Source: Variovorax paradoxus
Lineage (GTDB): Bacteria > Pseudomonadota > Gammaproteobacteria > Burkholderiales > Burkholderiaceae_C
Assembly: GCA_016806145.1 (NCBI GenBank)
Contig: CP063167.1
Span: forward strand, 423,501-487,500
DNA: 64,000 bases
Reading direction: 5' to 3'
Positions 12,073 through 20,991 of the stretch are shown here, piece by piece. The notes below the pieces were generated by a model, which was not told the DNA's origin, did not search any database, and was given only the letters and a program-made list of their open reading frames with translations. How positions within the stretch are numbered: position 1 is the first letter of the stretch; each line of letters begins with the position of its first letter. The position numbers and the translations under genes are program-made.

Positions 12073-13416
12073 CTACACGGGCTTGTGCATGAAGAACTGC
12101 GCCACGACGGTGGCACCGAGAAAGGTGCCGGCGTTGGCCGCGAACGAGGTCACGACGATGCGCCAGCCGAGGCGGCGCAGGACGGGGACATCCTTGGCGA
12201 TCGAAAGACCCGCGAACGCCAGGATCGGCGTGGCGAGTGCGAGGAAATTGATCTTGCCGGTCATGTCGGCGACGACCGCGGCTCCCGGAAATGCGGGATA
12301 CGTCAACGTCATCCCCACGAGCGACACCCATACGACGGCGGGGACCTTGCGCCGGGTCAATCGGTACAGCATGTCGCCGACGATCACCACGGCGATCACG
12401 ATGCCCATGCCACCCAGCACCGACGGATCGGAGGCTGCGGCGTGATAGGTGATCCAGTTTCCTCCGAGCGCGAAGATCGCAACGGCAATCCAGGTGAACA
12501 GGCGGGCGCCGAACGCAGGTGCGGCATGTTCCGAGTGCAGATGACCCGACAGATCCGAACTCTCGACGCTGGCCGAGGTGGTCCGGCCGATCCGGGGCTC
12601 GAGCACCTTGTAGAGCCAGGCCGTGAACGGCAAGGAGAGGAACAGCGTGAAGTAGGTGCCGACGGTGGTCGTGATCAGGTTGCTTGCCGCGGCGAAGGTG
12701 ATGACCTCCTTGGCGACCTCGGGTGTCTGCTGCGCGGCGATCGACGCGGCCGCGGCCGCCATCATGCTGCCGGACCCCACGCCCGCCCCCATCGCCAATG
12801 CCAGCGGGTCGAAGATCTTGAGACTCGCCAGCACACCCGCGAGGATGGCCATGAAGATCGCTCCAAAGACCGCGGTGGTGAGGTATTCGGCGAGAACGCC
12901 GTGTCCCTCGGGCGATTGCATTCCGTATTTCTCGCTGATGATCGCCAGGCTTGGTTCCCTGCCCACGGAGAAGGTGGCACCCACCGCCTGACGCTTGATG
13001 CCTAGCAGCAATGCGATCGGCAGTCCCAGGACCATGGTCCCGAAGAAATGTCCGAACTCCTGGAACACGAGTGCCCATCCCGCGGCCGCGAGTTTCGGGA
13101 TCGAGCCGCCCACCAGCAATCCGAGCTTCGCGATGAACATCAGCAACGCGGGCTGAAGAATGGTTGCGGCCAGGCCCTGCATGTCGGTGGTGACTCGCAA
13201 GGCGGGAGGCATCCGATGCTGGAGCAGCCCCAGCGTCGCTCCCATGAGCAAGGCCCATAGCAGGGGCAACAGCACGATCCGCGCCGGTCCCAACTGCAGG
13301 CTGATGTTGCCGATGAACTCCGCCAGGAGCACGAGCACCAGCGCGATGGTGTAGAGGCGAAGGCGGCCATTGCTCGCGCTCGCCAGGGGGACAAAACCAG
13401 TCAGATTCTCAGCCAT
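12073..13416 (-). CDS. DUF3100-type integral membrane protein
   Basis: A 447-residue protein with about ten or more hydrophobic segments, for example the stretches at residues 20-40, 50-70 and 95-130, and a C-terminal pair around GGMGIVIAVVIVGDMLYRL. The overall sequence fits the DUF3100 family, whose function is not established. A glycine/alanine-rich GAGVGSGSMMAAAAAS segment mid-protein looks like a transporter re-entrant or packing region. I chose the ATG at 13416 because GAGGAAC precedes it by about six bases. It lies between aceE and acdR in its own unit, on the same strand as both. Transport of a small organic or amino acid is a guess only. Confidence 0.7.
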   Translation of the reverse strand: MAENLTGFVPLASASNGRLRLYTIALVLVLLAEFIGNISLQLGPARIVLLPLLWALLMGATLGLLQHRMPPALRVTTDMQGLAATILQPALLMFIAKLGLLVGGSIPKLAAAGWALVFQEFGHFFGTMVLGLPIALLLGIKRQAVGATFSVGREPSLAIISEKYGMQSPEGHGVLAEYLTTAVFGAIFMAILAGVLASLKIFDPLALAMGAGVGSGSMMAAAAASIAAQQTPEVAKEVITFAAASNLITTTVGTYFTLFLSLPFTAWLYKVLEPRIGRTTSASVESSDLSGHLHSEHAAPAFGARLFTWIAVAIFALGGNWITYHAAASDPSVLGGMGIVIAVVIVGDMLYRLTRRKVPAVVWVSLVGMTLTYPAFPGAAVVADMTGKINFLALATPILAFAGLSIAKDVPVLRRLGWRIVVTSFAANAGTFLGATVVAQFFMHKPV

Positions 13417-13638
13417 GCAATGTTCCTCATTGATCTTGGATGCGTGCAGCAAGCCCTGGAGATCAAGGCGTTGCCAGGCCGGGAATCGTAGTTTTGATGG
13501 CTTTGAATGTGCTTGCGTAATTCCTTCGAACGACAAACGAAAAAGACTGAAAAACGATCTTCTCTCGATGAATGTTTGGAGCGATATGCAGATATCGACG
13601 ATTCATTGCGCGTCGAGAATGAAAGTTCTTTTTCGATG

Positions 13639-14157
13639 CTAGACGGGCAGGTACGTGGTCGACAGAACCTGCTTGAGCACCATGAAGGTACGGATCTGCC
13701 GAACGCCGGGCAGATACAGCAGCTGCTCCGCGTGGAGGCGGTTGTAGCTTTCGTTGTCGCGCGTTCGCACGAGCATGAAGTAGTCGAACTCGCCGGTCAC
13801 GACGTGGCATTCCAGACAGCCCGAAACCTTGTGCACCGCCTCTTCGAACGCGGTGAATGAATCCGGCGTCGAACGATCGAGCATCACGCCGATCATCACC
13901 AGCGTGCCTACGTCCAATGCCTGGGGATTCAGCAGCGCGACGATCCCCTTGATGAGCCCGAGCTCCTTCAGCCGCTCGACCCTGCGCAGACAGGCAGGGG
14001 CACTGAGGCTCACCTTCTCCGCGAGTGCCACGTTCGAAAGGGACGCATCCCTCTGCAACGCTTTCAGGATGGCTCGGTCGGTGCGATCGAGCTTGTCGAG
14101 GCTGGGCACCGCTTCGACATTCTGGCGAAGAACTTTTGTTGCGCGTTTTTCAGGCAT
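13639..14157 (-). CDS. acdR: Lrp/AsnC-family regulator of ACC deaminase
   Basis: A 172-residue Lrp-type regulator with an N-terminal helix-turn-helix (residues about 20-75: [27 protein letters not shown] in pieces, then [16 protein letters not shown]). The C-terminal RAM effector domain includes [18 protein letters not shown]. It is divergent from acdS, the arrangement known for AcdR in other proteobacteria, where AcdR controls acdS expression in response to ACC and other signals. The context makes the assignment strong. The shared intergenic region carries an inverted repeat. Confidence 0.88.
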   Translation of the reverse strand: MPEKRATKVLRQNVEAVPSLDKLDRTDRAILKALQRDASLSNVALAEKVSLSAPACLRRVERLKELGLIKGIVALLNPQALDVGTLVMIGVMLDRSTPDSFTAFEEAVHKVSGCLECHVVTGEFDYFMLVRTRDNESYNRLHAEQLLYLPGVRQIRTFMVLKQVLSTTYLPV

Positions 14158-14173
14158 GGCGAACTTAAATTAG

Positions 14174-14192
14174 TTGAATATCGATTTTTCAA
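14174..14192. promoter_or_regulatory. Inverted repeat in the acdR-acdS promoter region
   Basis: TTGAA-N9-TTCAA (14174-14178 and 14188-14192) lies 17 bp before the acdR start codon in a markedly AT-rich stretch (about 14165-14230) between the divergent genes. Lrp-type proteins bind AT-rich inverted repeats, so this is a plausible AcdR site for autoregulation and for acdS control. I could not place a convincing -35/-10 pair for acdS. Confidence 0.45.
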
Positions 14193-14352
14193 ATTATTGA
14201 TTTTGCCTTTGCTATTTTATTTGCAATCCTTGTTCAGGGGAATATCTCTAAGATTCTCATCGTCCGCTGTTTGGTATCGAGGTGTGCGCGATGCATGCGT
14301 GCTTCGCGAACGAGATGCACGGATCCACTTTCAACCAACCCAAGTCATGGCC

Positions 14353-15369
14353 ATGAATCTGAACAAGTTCCCACGCTATCCACTGACCTTCGGCCCGACG
14401 CCGATCCATCCGCTCAAGCGCCTGAGCGCCCACCTCGGCGGCAAGGTCGAGCTCTATGCGAAGCGCGAGGACTGCAACAGCGGCCTCGCCTTCGGCGGCA
14501 ACAAGACGCGCAAGCTCGAGTACCTGATCCCCGAGGCACTCGAGGGTGGCTACGACACGCTGGTGTCGATCGGCGGCATCCAGTCGAACCAGACCCGCCA
14601 GGTGGCCGCGGTGGCCGCGCACCTGGGCCTGAAGTGCGTGCTGGTGCAGGAGAACTGGGTCAACTACTCCGACGCGGTGTACGACCGCGTGGGCAACATC
14701 GAGATGTCGCGCATCATGGGCGCCGACGTGCGGCTCGACGCGGCCGGCTTCGACATCGGCATCCGCAAGAGCTGGGAACAGGCGATGGAGGACGTGCGCG
14801 CCGCCGGCGGCAAGCCGTTCCCGATCCCCGCGGGCTGTTCCGAGCATCCGCTGGGCGGCCTGGGGTTTGTCAGCTTCGCCGAAGAGGTGCGGCAACAGGA
14901 AGCCGAGCTCGGCTTCAAGTTCGACTACATCGTGGTCTGCGCCGTGACCGGCAGCACGCAGGCCGGCATGGTTGTCGGCTTCGCGGCGGACGGCCGGGCC
15001 GACCGCGTGATCGGCATCGACGCCTCGGCCAAGCCGCAGCAGACCTTCGAACAGATCCTGCGCATCGCGCGCAACACGGCCGAACTGGTCGAGCTGGGCC
15101 GCGACATCACCGAGCAGGACGTGGTGCTCGACCGCCGCTTCGGCGGCCCCGAGTACGGCCTGCCGAACGAGGGCACGCTGGAGGCGATCCGCCTGAGCGC
15201 GCGCTTCGAGGGCATGCTGACCGACCCGGTGTACGAGGGCAAGTCGATGCACGGGATGATCGAGAAGGTGCGCCTGGGCGAATTCCCGGCCGGCTCGAAG
15301 GTGCTGTATGCGCACCTGGGCGGCGTGCCGGCGCTCAACGCCTACAGCTTCCTGTTCCGCAACGGCTGA
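14353..15369 (+). CDS. acdS: 1-aminocyclopropane-1-carboxylate (ACC) deaminase
   Basis: PLP enzyme that cleaves the plant ethylene precursor ACC to 2-oxobutyrate and ammonia, lowering plant ethylene and supplying nitrogen. The 338-residue length is exact for true ACC deaminases. The diagnostic residues are in the expected places: PLP lysine K51 in GGNKTRK, S78 in QSNQ, Y268 in PEYGL, and Y294-E295 in DPVYEGK. E295 separates ACC deaminases from D-cysteine desulfhydrases. The ATG at 14353 gives the canonical MNL start; an ATG two codons earlier is possible. It is divergent from acdR and followed by the small protein, peptidase and liv genes on the same strand. Confidence 0.97.
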   Translation: MNLNKFPRYPLTFGPTPIHPLKRLSAHLGGKVELYAKREDCNSGLAFGGNKTRKLEYLIPEALEGGYDTLVSIGGIQSNQTRQVAAVAAHLGLKCVLVQENWVNYSDAVYDRVGNIEMSRIMGADVRLDAAGFDIGIRKSWEQAMEDVRAAGGKPFPIPAGCSEHPLGGLGFVSFAEEVRQQEAELGFKFDYIVVCAVTGSTQAGMVVGFAADGRADRVIGIDASAKPQQTFEQILRIARNTAELVELGRDITEQDVVLDRRFGGPEYGLPNEGTLEAIRLSARFEGMLTDPVYEGKSMHGMIEKVRLGEFPAGSKVLYAHLGGVPALNAYSFLFRNG

Positions 15370-15427
15370 TCCACAGCACCGAGCACGTGCTGGCCTTCCT
15401 CGCAGCGTCACTTCAAGGAGCGTCGAG

Positions 15428-15721
15428 GTGAAACCACTGGATGCCGCATCGGTAGAGGCCCTCGACCAGTCCATTCAGGAGCTCATCACGTCCTGGAACG
15501 ACGTGATCGAGCGCCTCCTCTCAACCTGTGGAGCGGATGAGGGCGGCCAGCGCGTGCGGATGCTGCTGAGCCTGCTGCTGAACGACATCAGCCGGCGTCG
15601 GATCGAATTGACGGGCGCGGCGCTCCTTCTTCCTGCCAGGCTGGAACTGGACCGGGCAGTCCCCTCCGACGCGCTGACCGCCGCCCAGATCCGCGACTTG
15701 ATGGCCATCGCGTGCATCTAG
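15428..15721 (+). CDS. Small hypothetical protein downstream of acdS
   Basis: A 97-residue protein starting at a GTG preceded by AAGGAG with seven-base spacing, which makes translation likely. It is predicted to be mostly helical, with no signal peptide, membrane segment or cysteine motif. Charged helical stretches such as DQSIQELITSWNDVIERLL and a C-terminal LTAAQIRDLMAIACI are visible. I do not recognise the family. It sits 58 bp after acdS and 55 bp before the metallopeptidase on the same strand, so it is probably co-transcribed with them. Confidence 0.55.
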   Translation: MKPLDAASVEALDQSIQELITSWNDVIERLLSTCGADEGGQRVRMLLSLLLNDISRRRIELTGAALLLPARLELDRAVPSDALTAAQIRDLMAIACI

Positions 15722-15776
15722 CAGCGCTCGAGTCCCGAGCGGCTTGCGCTTTCAAGAGAACAAAGGCTTTTCATCC

Positions 15777-16868
15777 ATGACTTCGGCCATCGAGCAGCAC
15801 TTTTCACAGACCTACGAAGAAGCACGCGGGAAATTTTTGCTCGCATCCGATGAAGCAGGACTGCCGCTTCAATGTAGAGAGCATCCGAAGCGCGGACGCG
15901 ACGGAGAGTTGCTCGCGATGGACATCGCGAGGTCCGGCGCTCCGGAGGCGACCCGTCTGCTGATCATCAGCAGTGGATGCCACGGCGTCGAAGGCTTCTG
16001 CGGGTCGGGCATCCAGTCGTTCATGCTGCGCGACATGCAGTGGCAGCGCTTCGCCAAGCAGGCAGGCGTTGCCGTGCTCTATGTCCACGCACTCAATCCC
16101 CATGGGTTTTCCTGGTGGCGGCGCACCACGCACGAGAACGTCGACCTCAATCGGAACTTCATCGATTTCGGCGCGGCACTTCCGCCCAACGAGGGCTACG
16201 ACGAGATCGCGGACTGGCTGGTGCCGGACAGCTGGCCCCCGGCGCCTGAGGTTGCGCTGGCGCTCGATCGCTATGTCGAAGCCCACGGCCATGCCGCCTA
16301 CCAGGCCGCCGCGTCCGGCGGGCAGTATCGGCATCCGGACGGCATCTTCTACGGCGGGAACGCGCCGACCTGGAACAACCTCGTCGTACGCCAGCTTCTT
16401 CGCGAGCATGCGTCGAAGGCTTCGAAGCTGGCATGGATCGACATCCACACGGGCCTGGGACCGAGCGGCGTGGGCGAGAAGATCTTCGGCTGCCGGCACG
16501 ACGATGCAAGCATCGCGAGGGCCAGGTCATGGTGGGGAAAGGACGTGACCCAGCTGGACGATGGCAGCTCCACCTCCGCCCCGCTCCAGGGCCTGCTCTG
16601 GCACGCCCCGCATGAAGAATGCCCGCATGCCGAGTACACGGCGCTGGGCCTGGAGTTCGGAACGGTCGCCATCGACGAGATGATCGATGCGCTGCGCGCC
16701 GACCAATGGCTCGAGAACCATCCGGATTCCTCGAGCGAGCAACGACGGATCATCAAACATCAGATCCGGGATGCGTTCTACACGGACACCGCCGCATGGA
16801 AGGAACAGGTCGTGGAACAGGCCATGAGTGCCGCAACCCAGGCCGTCATCGGCATGACTCGCGACTGA
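15777..16868 (+). CDS. DUF2817/M14-type zinc metallopeptidase-like protein
   Basis: A 363-residue protein with the layout of the M14-like DUF2817 family. Zinc ligands are visible as H69 and E72 in GCHGVEG and H224 in IDIHTG. The substrate-contact NVDLNRNF motif is at 122-128, and a likely catalytic glutamate is E293 in GLEFGT. Relatives are carboxypeptidases or deacylases that release an amino acid from a small conjugate. There is no signal peptide, so it should act in the cytoplasm. I chose the ATG at 15777 over one eleven codons upstream because homology-like sequence starts there. Its place between acdS and liv transport genes suggests a substrate linked to amino-acid uptake. Confidence 0.75.
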   Translation: MTSAIEQHFSQTYEEARGKFLLASDEAGLPLQCREHPKRGRDGELLAMDIARSGAPEATRLLIISSGCHGVEGFCGSGIQSFMLRDMQWQRFAKQAGVAVLYVHALNPHGFSWWRRTTHENVDLNRNFIDFGAALPPNEGYDEIADWLVPDSWPPAPEVALALDRYVEAHGHAAYQAAASGGQYRHPDGIFYGGNAPTWNNLVVRQLLREHASKASKLAWIDIHTGLGPSGVGEKIFGCRHDDASIARARSWWGKDVTQLDDGSSTSAPLQGLLWHAPHEECPHAEYTALGLEFGTVAIDEMIDALRADQWLENHPDSSSEQRRIIKHQIRDAFYTDTAAWKEQVVEQAMSAATQAVIGMTRD

Positions 16869-17031
16869 GCGGCACACGCCTCGGCCAGGCGCCGGCCGCG
16901 CATCGGTGCGAACGGCTGAGCGCATCGATTCGAATCCTTCTCCCACCTCTGCCATGCAGAGCGATCGAGCGAGAGGATCGGTTCCAAACACTACAAGAAA
17001 AAGCGCATCGTCGGGTGCGCTCGGAGACTTC

Positions 17032-17961
17032 ATGGAACAGTTTTTCCAACAGATCATCAACGGTCTGGTTCTCGGCAGCATGTACGCCTTGATAGCCTTG
17101 GGCTACACCATGGTGTACGGCATCATCAATCTGATCAATTTCGCGCATGGTGAAGTGCTCATGGTGGGGGCGCTCACGAGCTGGTCCATCATCGGGCTCA
17201 TGCAGTCGTCGATGCCCGGCACGCCGGGCTGGCTGATATTGATCATCGCGCTGGTCATCGCGTGCGTCGTCGCCGCCACGCTGAACTTCGTGATCGAGAA
17301 GGTCGCCTACCGGCCGCTGCGCAACTCGCCCAAGCTCGCACCGCTGATCACCGCCATCGGCATGTCGATCCTGCTGCAGACGCTGGCGATGATCATCTGG
17401 AAGCCCACCAACAAGGCCTACCCGACCCTGCTGCCCTCGGACCCCATCCACATCGCCGGCGCCGTCATCTCGCCGACGCAGGTGATGATCCTCGGCGTCA
17501 CCGCGGTCTCGCTGGCCATCCTCATGTGGCTGGTCAATTACACGAAGCTCGGCCGCGCGATGCGCGCCACCGCCGAGAACCCGCGCGTGGCCGCGCTGAT
17601 GGGCATCCGCCCCGACATGGTCATCTCGGCCACCTTCATCATCGGTGCCGTGCTCGCGGCCATCGCGGGCGTCATGTACGCCTCCAACTACGGCATCGCG
17701 CAGCACGCCATGGGCTTTTTGCCCGGCCTCAAGGCCTTCACCGCGGCCGTGTTCGGCGGCATCGGCAACCTCGCGGGCGCGGTCGTCGGCGGCCTGCTGC
17801 TGGGGCTCATCGAAGCCATCGGCTCGGGCTACATCGGCACCCTCACCGGTGGCGTGCTCGGCAGCAACTACAGCGACATCTTCGCGTTCATCGTGCTGAT
17901 CGTGATGCTCACGCTGCGCCCGGCCGGCCTGCTCGGCGAACGCGTGGCCGATCGCGCCTGA
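17032..17961 (+). CDS. livH: Branched-chain amino acid-type ABC permease LivH
   Basis: Inner-membrane permease of a Liv-type (HAAT) ABC importer; 309 residues with about eight membrane segments. Signature stretches include the N-terminal INGLVLGSMYALIALGYTMV and GIINLINFAHGE, and AVFGGIGNLAGAVVGGLLLG near the C-terminus. The start at 17032 (MEQFFQQ) is the family start. The frame stays open upstream, but that part does not look like LivH. It leads livH-livM-livG-livF. No periplasmic binding protein gene is present in the cluster, so substrate specificity depends on one encoded elsewhere. Confidence 0.93.
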   Translation: MEQFFQQIINGLVLGSMYALIALGYTMVYGIINLINFAHGEVLMVGALTSWSIIGLMQSSMPGTPGWLILIIALVIACVVAATLNFVIEKVAYRPLRNSPKLAPLITAIGMSILLQTLAMIIWKPTNKAYPTLLPSDPIHIAGAVISPTQVMILGVTAVSLAILMWLVNYTKLGRAMRATAENPRVAALMGIRPDMVISATFIIGAVLAAIAGVMYASNYGIAQHAMGFLPGLKAFTAAVFGGIGNLAGAVVGGLLLGLIEAIGSGYIGTLTGGVLGSNYSDIFAFIVLIVMLTLRPAGLLGERVADRA

Positions 17962-17975
17962 AGGAGCTTGCCATC

Positions 17976-19184
17976 ATGAAGAACAGCAAGAACCTCGCGC
18001 TCTACCTGGTCGGCGTCATCGCCGTGCTCGCGCTGCCGCTGCTGCTGCAAAGCCAGGGCAACGCCTGGGTGCGCATCGCCGACATCGCACTGCTCTACGT
18101 GCTGCTCGCACTGGGCCTGAACATCGTGGTCGGCTACGCCGGCCTGCTCGACCTGGGCTACGTCGCCTTCTTCGCGGTCGGCGCCTACCTCTACGCCCTC
18201 ATGGGCTCGGGCCACCTGTCGGAGACCTTCGAGTGGTTCAAGGCCACCTTCCCGAACGGCCTGCACACCTCGCTGCTGATCGTGATACCGCTGGCCTTCG
18301 TGTTCGCGGCGCTGCTCGGCGTGCTGCTGGGTGCGCCCACGCTCAAGCTGCGCGGCGACTACCTCGCGATCGTCACGCTGGGCTTCGGTGAAATCATCCG
18401 CGTGTTCCTGAACAACCTCGACCAGCCGATCAACATCACGAACGGTCCCAAGGGCATCACCTCGATCGACTCGATCAAGTTCTGGGGCCTGGACCTGGGC
18501 AAGGCCTGGAAGTTCGACGGCTTCACCATCTCCTCGGTCACGCTGTACTACTACCTGTTCCTCGCACTGGTGGTGGTCACCATCGTGATCTCGCACCGCC
18601 TGCAGGTCTCGCGCATCGGCCGCGCCTGGATGGCGATCCGCGAGGACGAGATCGCCGCCAAGGCGATGGGCATCAACACCCGCAACATGAAGCTGCTGGC
18701 CTTCGGCATGGGCGCGAGCTTCGGCGGCGTGTCGGGTTCCATGTTCGCGGCCTTCCAGGGCTTCGTCTCGCCCGAGTCGTTCAGCCTCATGGAGTCGGTG
18801 ATGATCGTCGCCATGGTCGTGCTCGGCGGCATCGGCCACCTGCCCGGCGTGATCCTGGGTGCCGTGCTGCTGGCGGCCCTGCCCGAGGTGCTGCGCTATG
18901 TCGCCGGCCCGCTGCAGGCGCTGACCGACGGGCGCCTCGACGCTTCCATCCTGCGCCAGCTGTTCATCGCGCTGGCCATGATCGTCATCATGCTGGTGCG
19001 CCCGCGCGGCCTGTGGCCCTCGCCCGAGCACGGCAAGACGCTCCAGCGCAAGGGCGGCGTGCCGGTCGATCCGGCCCATGCCGCCGTGGCGCCGGGCTCG
19101 CTGCAGACCCACGCACCGGGCGTCGACACCCCGGCCGACGAGCTGCCCGGTGCGGCCTCGCGTCCCATGTCGATCAATCCGTGA
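17976..19184 (+). CDS. livM: Branched-chain amino acid-type ABC permease LivM
   Basis: Second permease subunit, 402 residues with multiple membrane helices. Family motifs are ALGLNIVVGYAGLLDLGYVAFFAVGAY near residue 45, and the coupling region GRAWMAIREDEIAAKAMGIN around residue 212. The C-terminal tail of about 55 residues after RPRGLWPSPEH is long, hydrophilic and Pro/Ala-rich, beyond the usual end of LivM. It begins 14 bp after livH with AAGGAG upstream. Confidence 0.93.
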   Translation: MKNSKNLALYLVGVIAVLALPLLLQSQGNAWVRIADIALLYVLLALGLNIVVGYAGLLDLGYVAFFAVGAYLYALMGSGHLSETFEWFKATFPNGLHTSLLIVIPLAFVFAALLGVLLGAPTLKLRGDYLAIVTLGFGEIIRVFLNNLDQPINITNGPKGITSIDSIKFWGLDLGKAWKFDGFTISSVTLYYYLFLALVVVTIVISHRLQVSRIGRAWMAIREDEIAAKAMGINTRNMKLLAFGMGASFGGVSGSMFAAFQGFVSPESFSLMESVMIVAMVVLGGIGHLPGVILGAVLLAALPEVLRYVAGPLQALTDGRLDASILRQLFIALAMIVIMLVRPRGLWPSPEHGKTLQRKGGVPVDPAHAAVAPGSLQTHAPGVDTPADELPGAASRPMSINP

Positions 19185-19201
19185 GCGAGGAGACGCATCC
19201 C

Positions 19202-19978
19202 ATGAGCAAGGCAGACACCATCCTCGACGTTCGCGGCATCTCCAAGCGCTTCGGCGGCCTGCAGGCCCTGTCCGACGTCGGCATCACCATCCAGCGCGGC
19301 CAGGTCTATGGCCTGATCGGCCCTAACGGCGCCGGCAAGACCACCTTCTTCAACGTCATCACCGGGCTCTACACGCCCGACAGCGGCAGCTTCGAGCTCG
19401 CCGGCAAGCCCTACCAGCCCACGGCCGTGCACGAGGTGGCCAAGGCCGGCATCGCGCGCACCTTCCAGAACATCCGCCTGTTCGCCGAGATGACGGCGCT
19501 CGAGAACGTGATGGTCGGTCGCCACATCCGCACCCGCTCCGGCGTGGTCGGCGCGATGCTGCGCACCAGTTCCTTCAAGGCCGAAGAGAAAGCCATTGCG
19601 CAACGCGCGCAGGAACTGCTCGACTACGTGGGCATCGGCAAGTTCGCCGACTACAAGGCGCGCACCCTGAGCTACGGCGACCAGCGCCGCCTGGAGATCG
19701 CGCGCGCCCTGGCCACCGACCCGCAGCTCATCGCGCTGGACGAGCCCGCGGCCGGCATGAACATGACCGAGAAGGTCCAGCTGCGCGAGCTGATCGACCG
19801 CATCCGCCGCGACGACCGCACGATCCTGATCATCGAGCACGACGTGAAGCTGATCATGGGCCTGTGCGATCGCGTCACGGTGCTCGACTACGGCAAGCAG
19901 ATCGCTGAAGGCACGCCGGCGGACGTACAGAAGAACGAAAAGGTGATCGAGGCTTACCTCGGCACCGGAGGACATTGA
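19202..19978 (+). CDS. livG: Branched-chain amino acid-type ABC ATPase LivG
   Basis: ATPase subunit, 258 residues. It has Walker A GPNGAGKTT (about residue 41), the ABC signature in LSYGDQRRLEIARAL, Walker B LIALDEPAAGMN and the switch histidine in IIEHDVKLIM. The AAGMN after Walker B is characteristic of LivG. It drives import through LivHM together with LivF and lies 17 bp after livM. Confidence 0.95.
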   Translation: MSKADTILDVRGISKRFGGLQALSDVGITIQRGQVYGLIGPNGAGKTTFFNVITGLYTPDSGSFELAGKPYQPTAVHEVAKAGIARTFQNIRLFAEMTALENVMVGRHIRTRSGVVGAMLRTSSFKAEEKAIAQRAQELLDYVGIGKFADYKARTLSYGDQRRLEIARALATDPQLIALDEPAAGMNMTEKVQLRELIDRIRRDDRTILIIEHDVKLIMGLCDRVTVLDYGKQIAEGTPADVQKNEKVIEAYLGTGGH

Positions 19979-19979
19979 G

Positions 19980-20756
19980 ATGAGCGCAGCAGTGCAAACC
20001 CAAGAGGAAGTCGCGGCGGGCGCTTCGCAACGCAAGGCCGCGGGCAAGGTGTTGCTCAAGGTCAGCGGCCTGAAGGTCGGCTACGGCGGCATCCAGGCCG
20101 TCAAGGGCGTGGACTTCGAGGTGCGCGAGGGCGAGCTGGTCTCGCTGATCGGCTCCAACGGCGCGGGCAAGACCACCACCATGAAGGCGATCACCGGCAC
20201 GCTGCCCGCGGGCGCGGGCGACATCGAGTTCCTGGGCCGCAGCATCAAGGGCCGCGGCGCCTGGGACCTGGTGGGCGAGGGCCTGGTGATGGTGCCCGAG
20301 GGCCGCGGCGTGTTCACGCGCATGACGATCACCGAGAACCTGCAGATCGGCGCCTACATCCGCAAGGACAAGGCCGGTATCGCGAGCGACATGGAGCGCG
20401 TGTTCGTGACCTTCCCGCGGCTGCGCGAGCGCAAGGACCAGCTGGCCGGCACGATGTCGGGCGGCGAGCAGCAGATGCTGGCCATGGGCCGCGCGCTGAT
20501 GGCACGCCCCAAGGTGCTGCTGCTGGACGAACCCACCATGGGCCTGTCGCCGATCATGTGCGACAAGATCTTCGAGGTGGTGCAGGCCGTGGCCGCGCAG
20601 GGCGTGACCATCCTGCTGGTCGAGCAGAACGCCAACCGCGCGCTGCAGCTGGCCGACCGCGGCTACGTGATGGAGTCCGGTCTGATCACCATGTCGGGCG
20701 ATGCCAAGGGGCTGCTCAGCGATCCGAAGGTGCGCGCGGCGTACCTTGGGGAGTAG
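19980..20756 (+). CDS. livF: Branched-chain amino acid-type ABC ATPase LivF
   Basis: Second ATPase subunit, 258 residues. Walker A is GSNGAGKTT, the signature is MSGGEQQMLAMGRAL, Walker B is LLLDEPTMGLSP and the switch region is LLVEQNANRAL; the EQN is typical of LivF. An N-terminal extension of about 20 residues precedes the conserved domain. Its ATG begins one base after the livG stop codon, so the two are tightly coupled. It is the last gene of the liv cluster. Confidence 0.95.
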   Translation: MSAAVQTQEEVAAGASQRKAAGKVLLKVSGLKVGYGGIQAVKGVDFEVREGELVSLIGSNGAGKTTTMKAITGTLPAGAGDIEFLGRSIKGRGAWDLVGEGLVMVPEGRGVFTRMTITENLQIGAYIRKDKAGIASDMERVFVTFPRLRERKDQLAGTMSGGEQQMLAMGRALMARPKVLLLDEPTMGLSPIMCDKIFEVVQAVAAQGVTILLVEQNANRALQLADRGYVMESGLITMSGDAKGLLSDPKVRAAYLGE

Positions 20757-20991
20757 GGCTGCGCGACGGTCCCGGCGGCCGTGCAACGAAGGGGGTGCAG
20801 GCATTGCGAACTTCGCATTGCCGCCCGAAACTTCGCAGAGCCTTCGGCCTTCGGCTCGTCCTGCCTTTCCAATGGCCGGACTGCGACTCGCCGGGCTTCC
20901 TCGTCTGCTTCTGTCCCTGGTCATCTCTCGAATCCCATCCGGTCGACCGCGGTGACCGCCAGGTGCGCGTTGAACTCACTCGCCGAAGAAA
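20757..20991. other. 235-bp noncoding stretch between livF and the P450
   Basis: No gene is supported here. It holds a perfect 13-bp palindrome TGCGAACTTCGCA (20805-20817), and the half-sequence ACTTCGCA recurs some ten bases on after GAA. Either a regulator site for the P450 or a local hairpin is possible; there is no T tract for termination. Confidence 0.3.
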
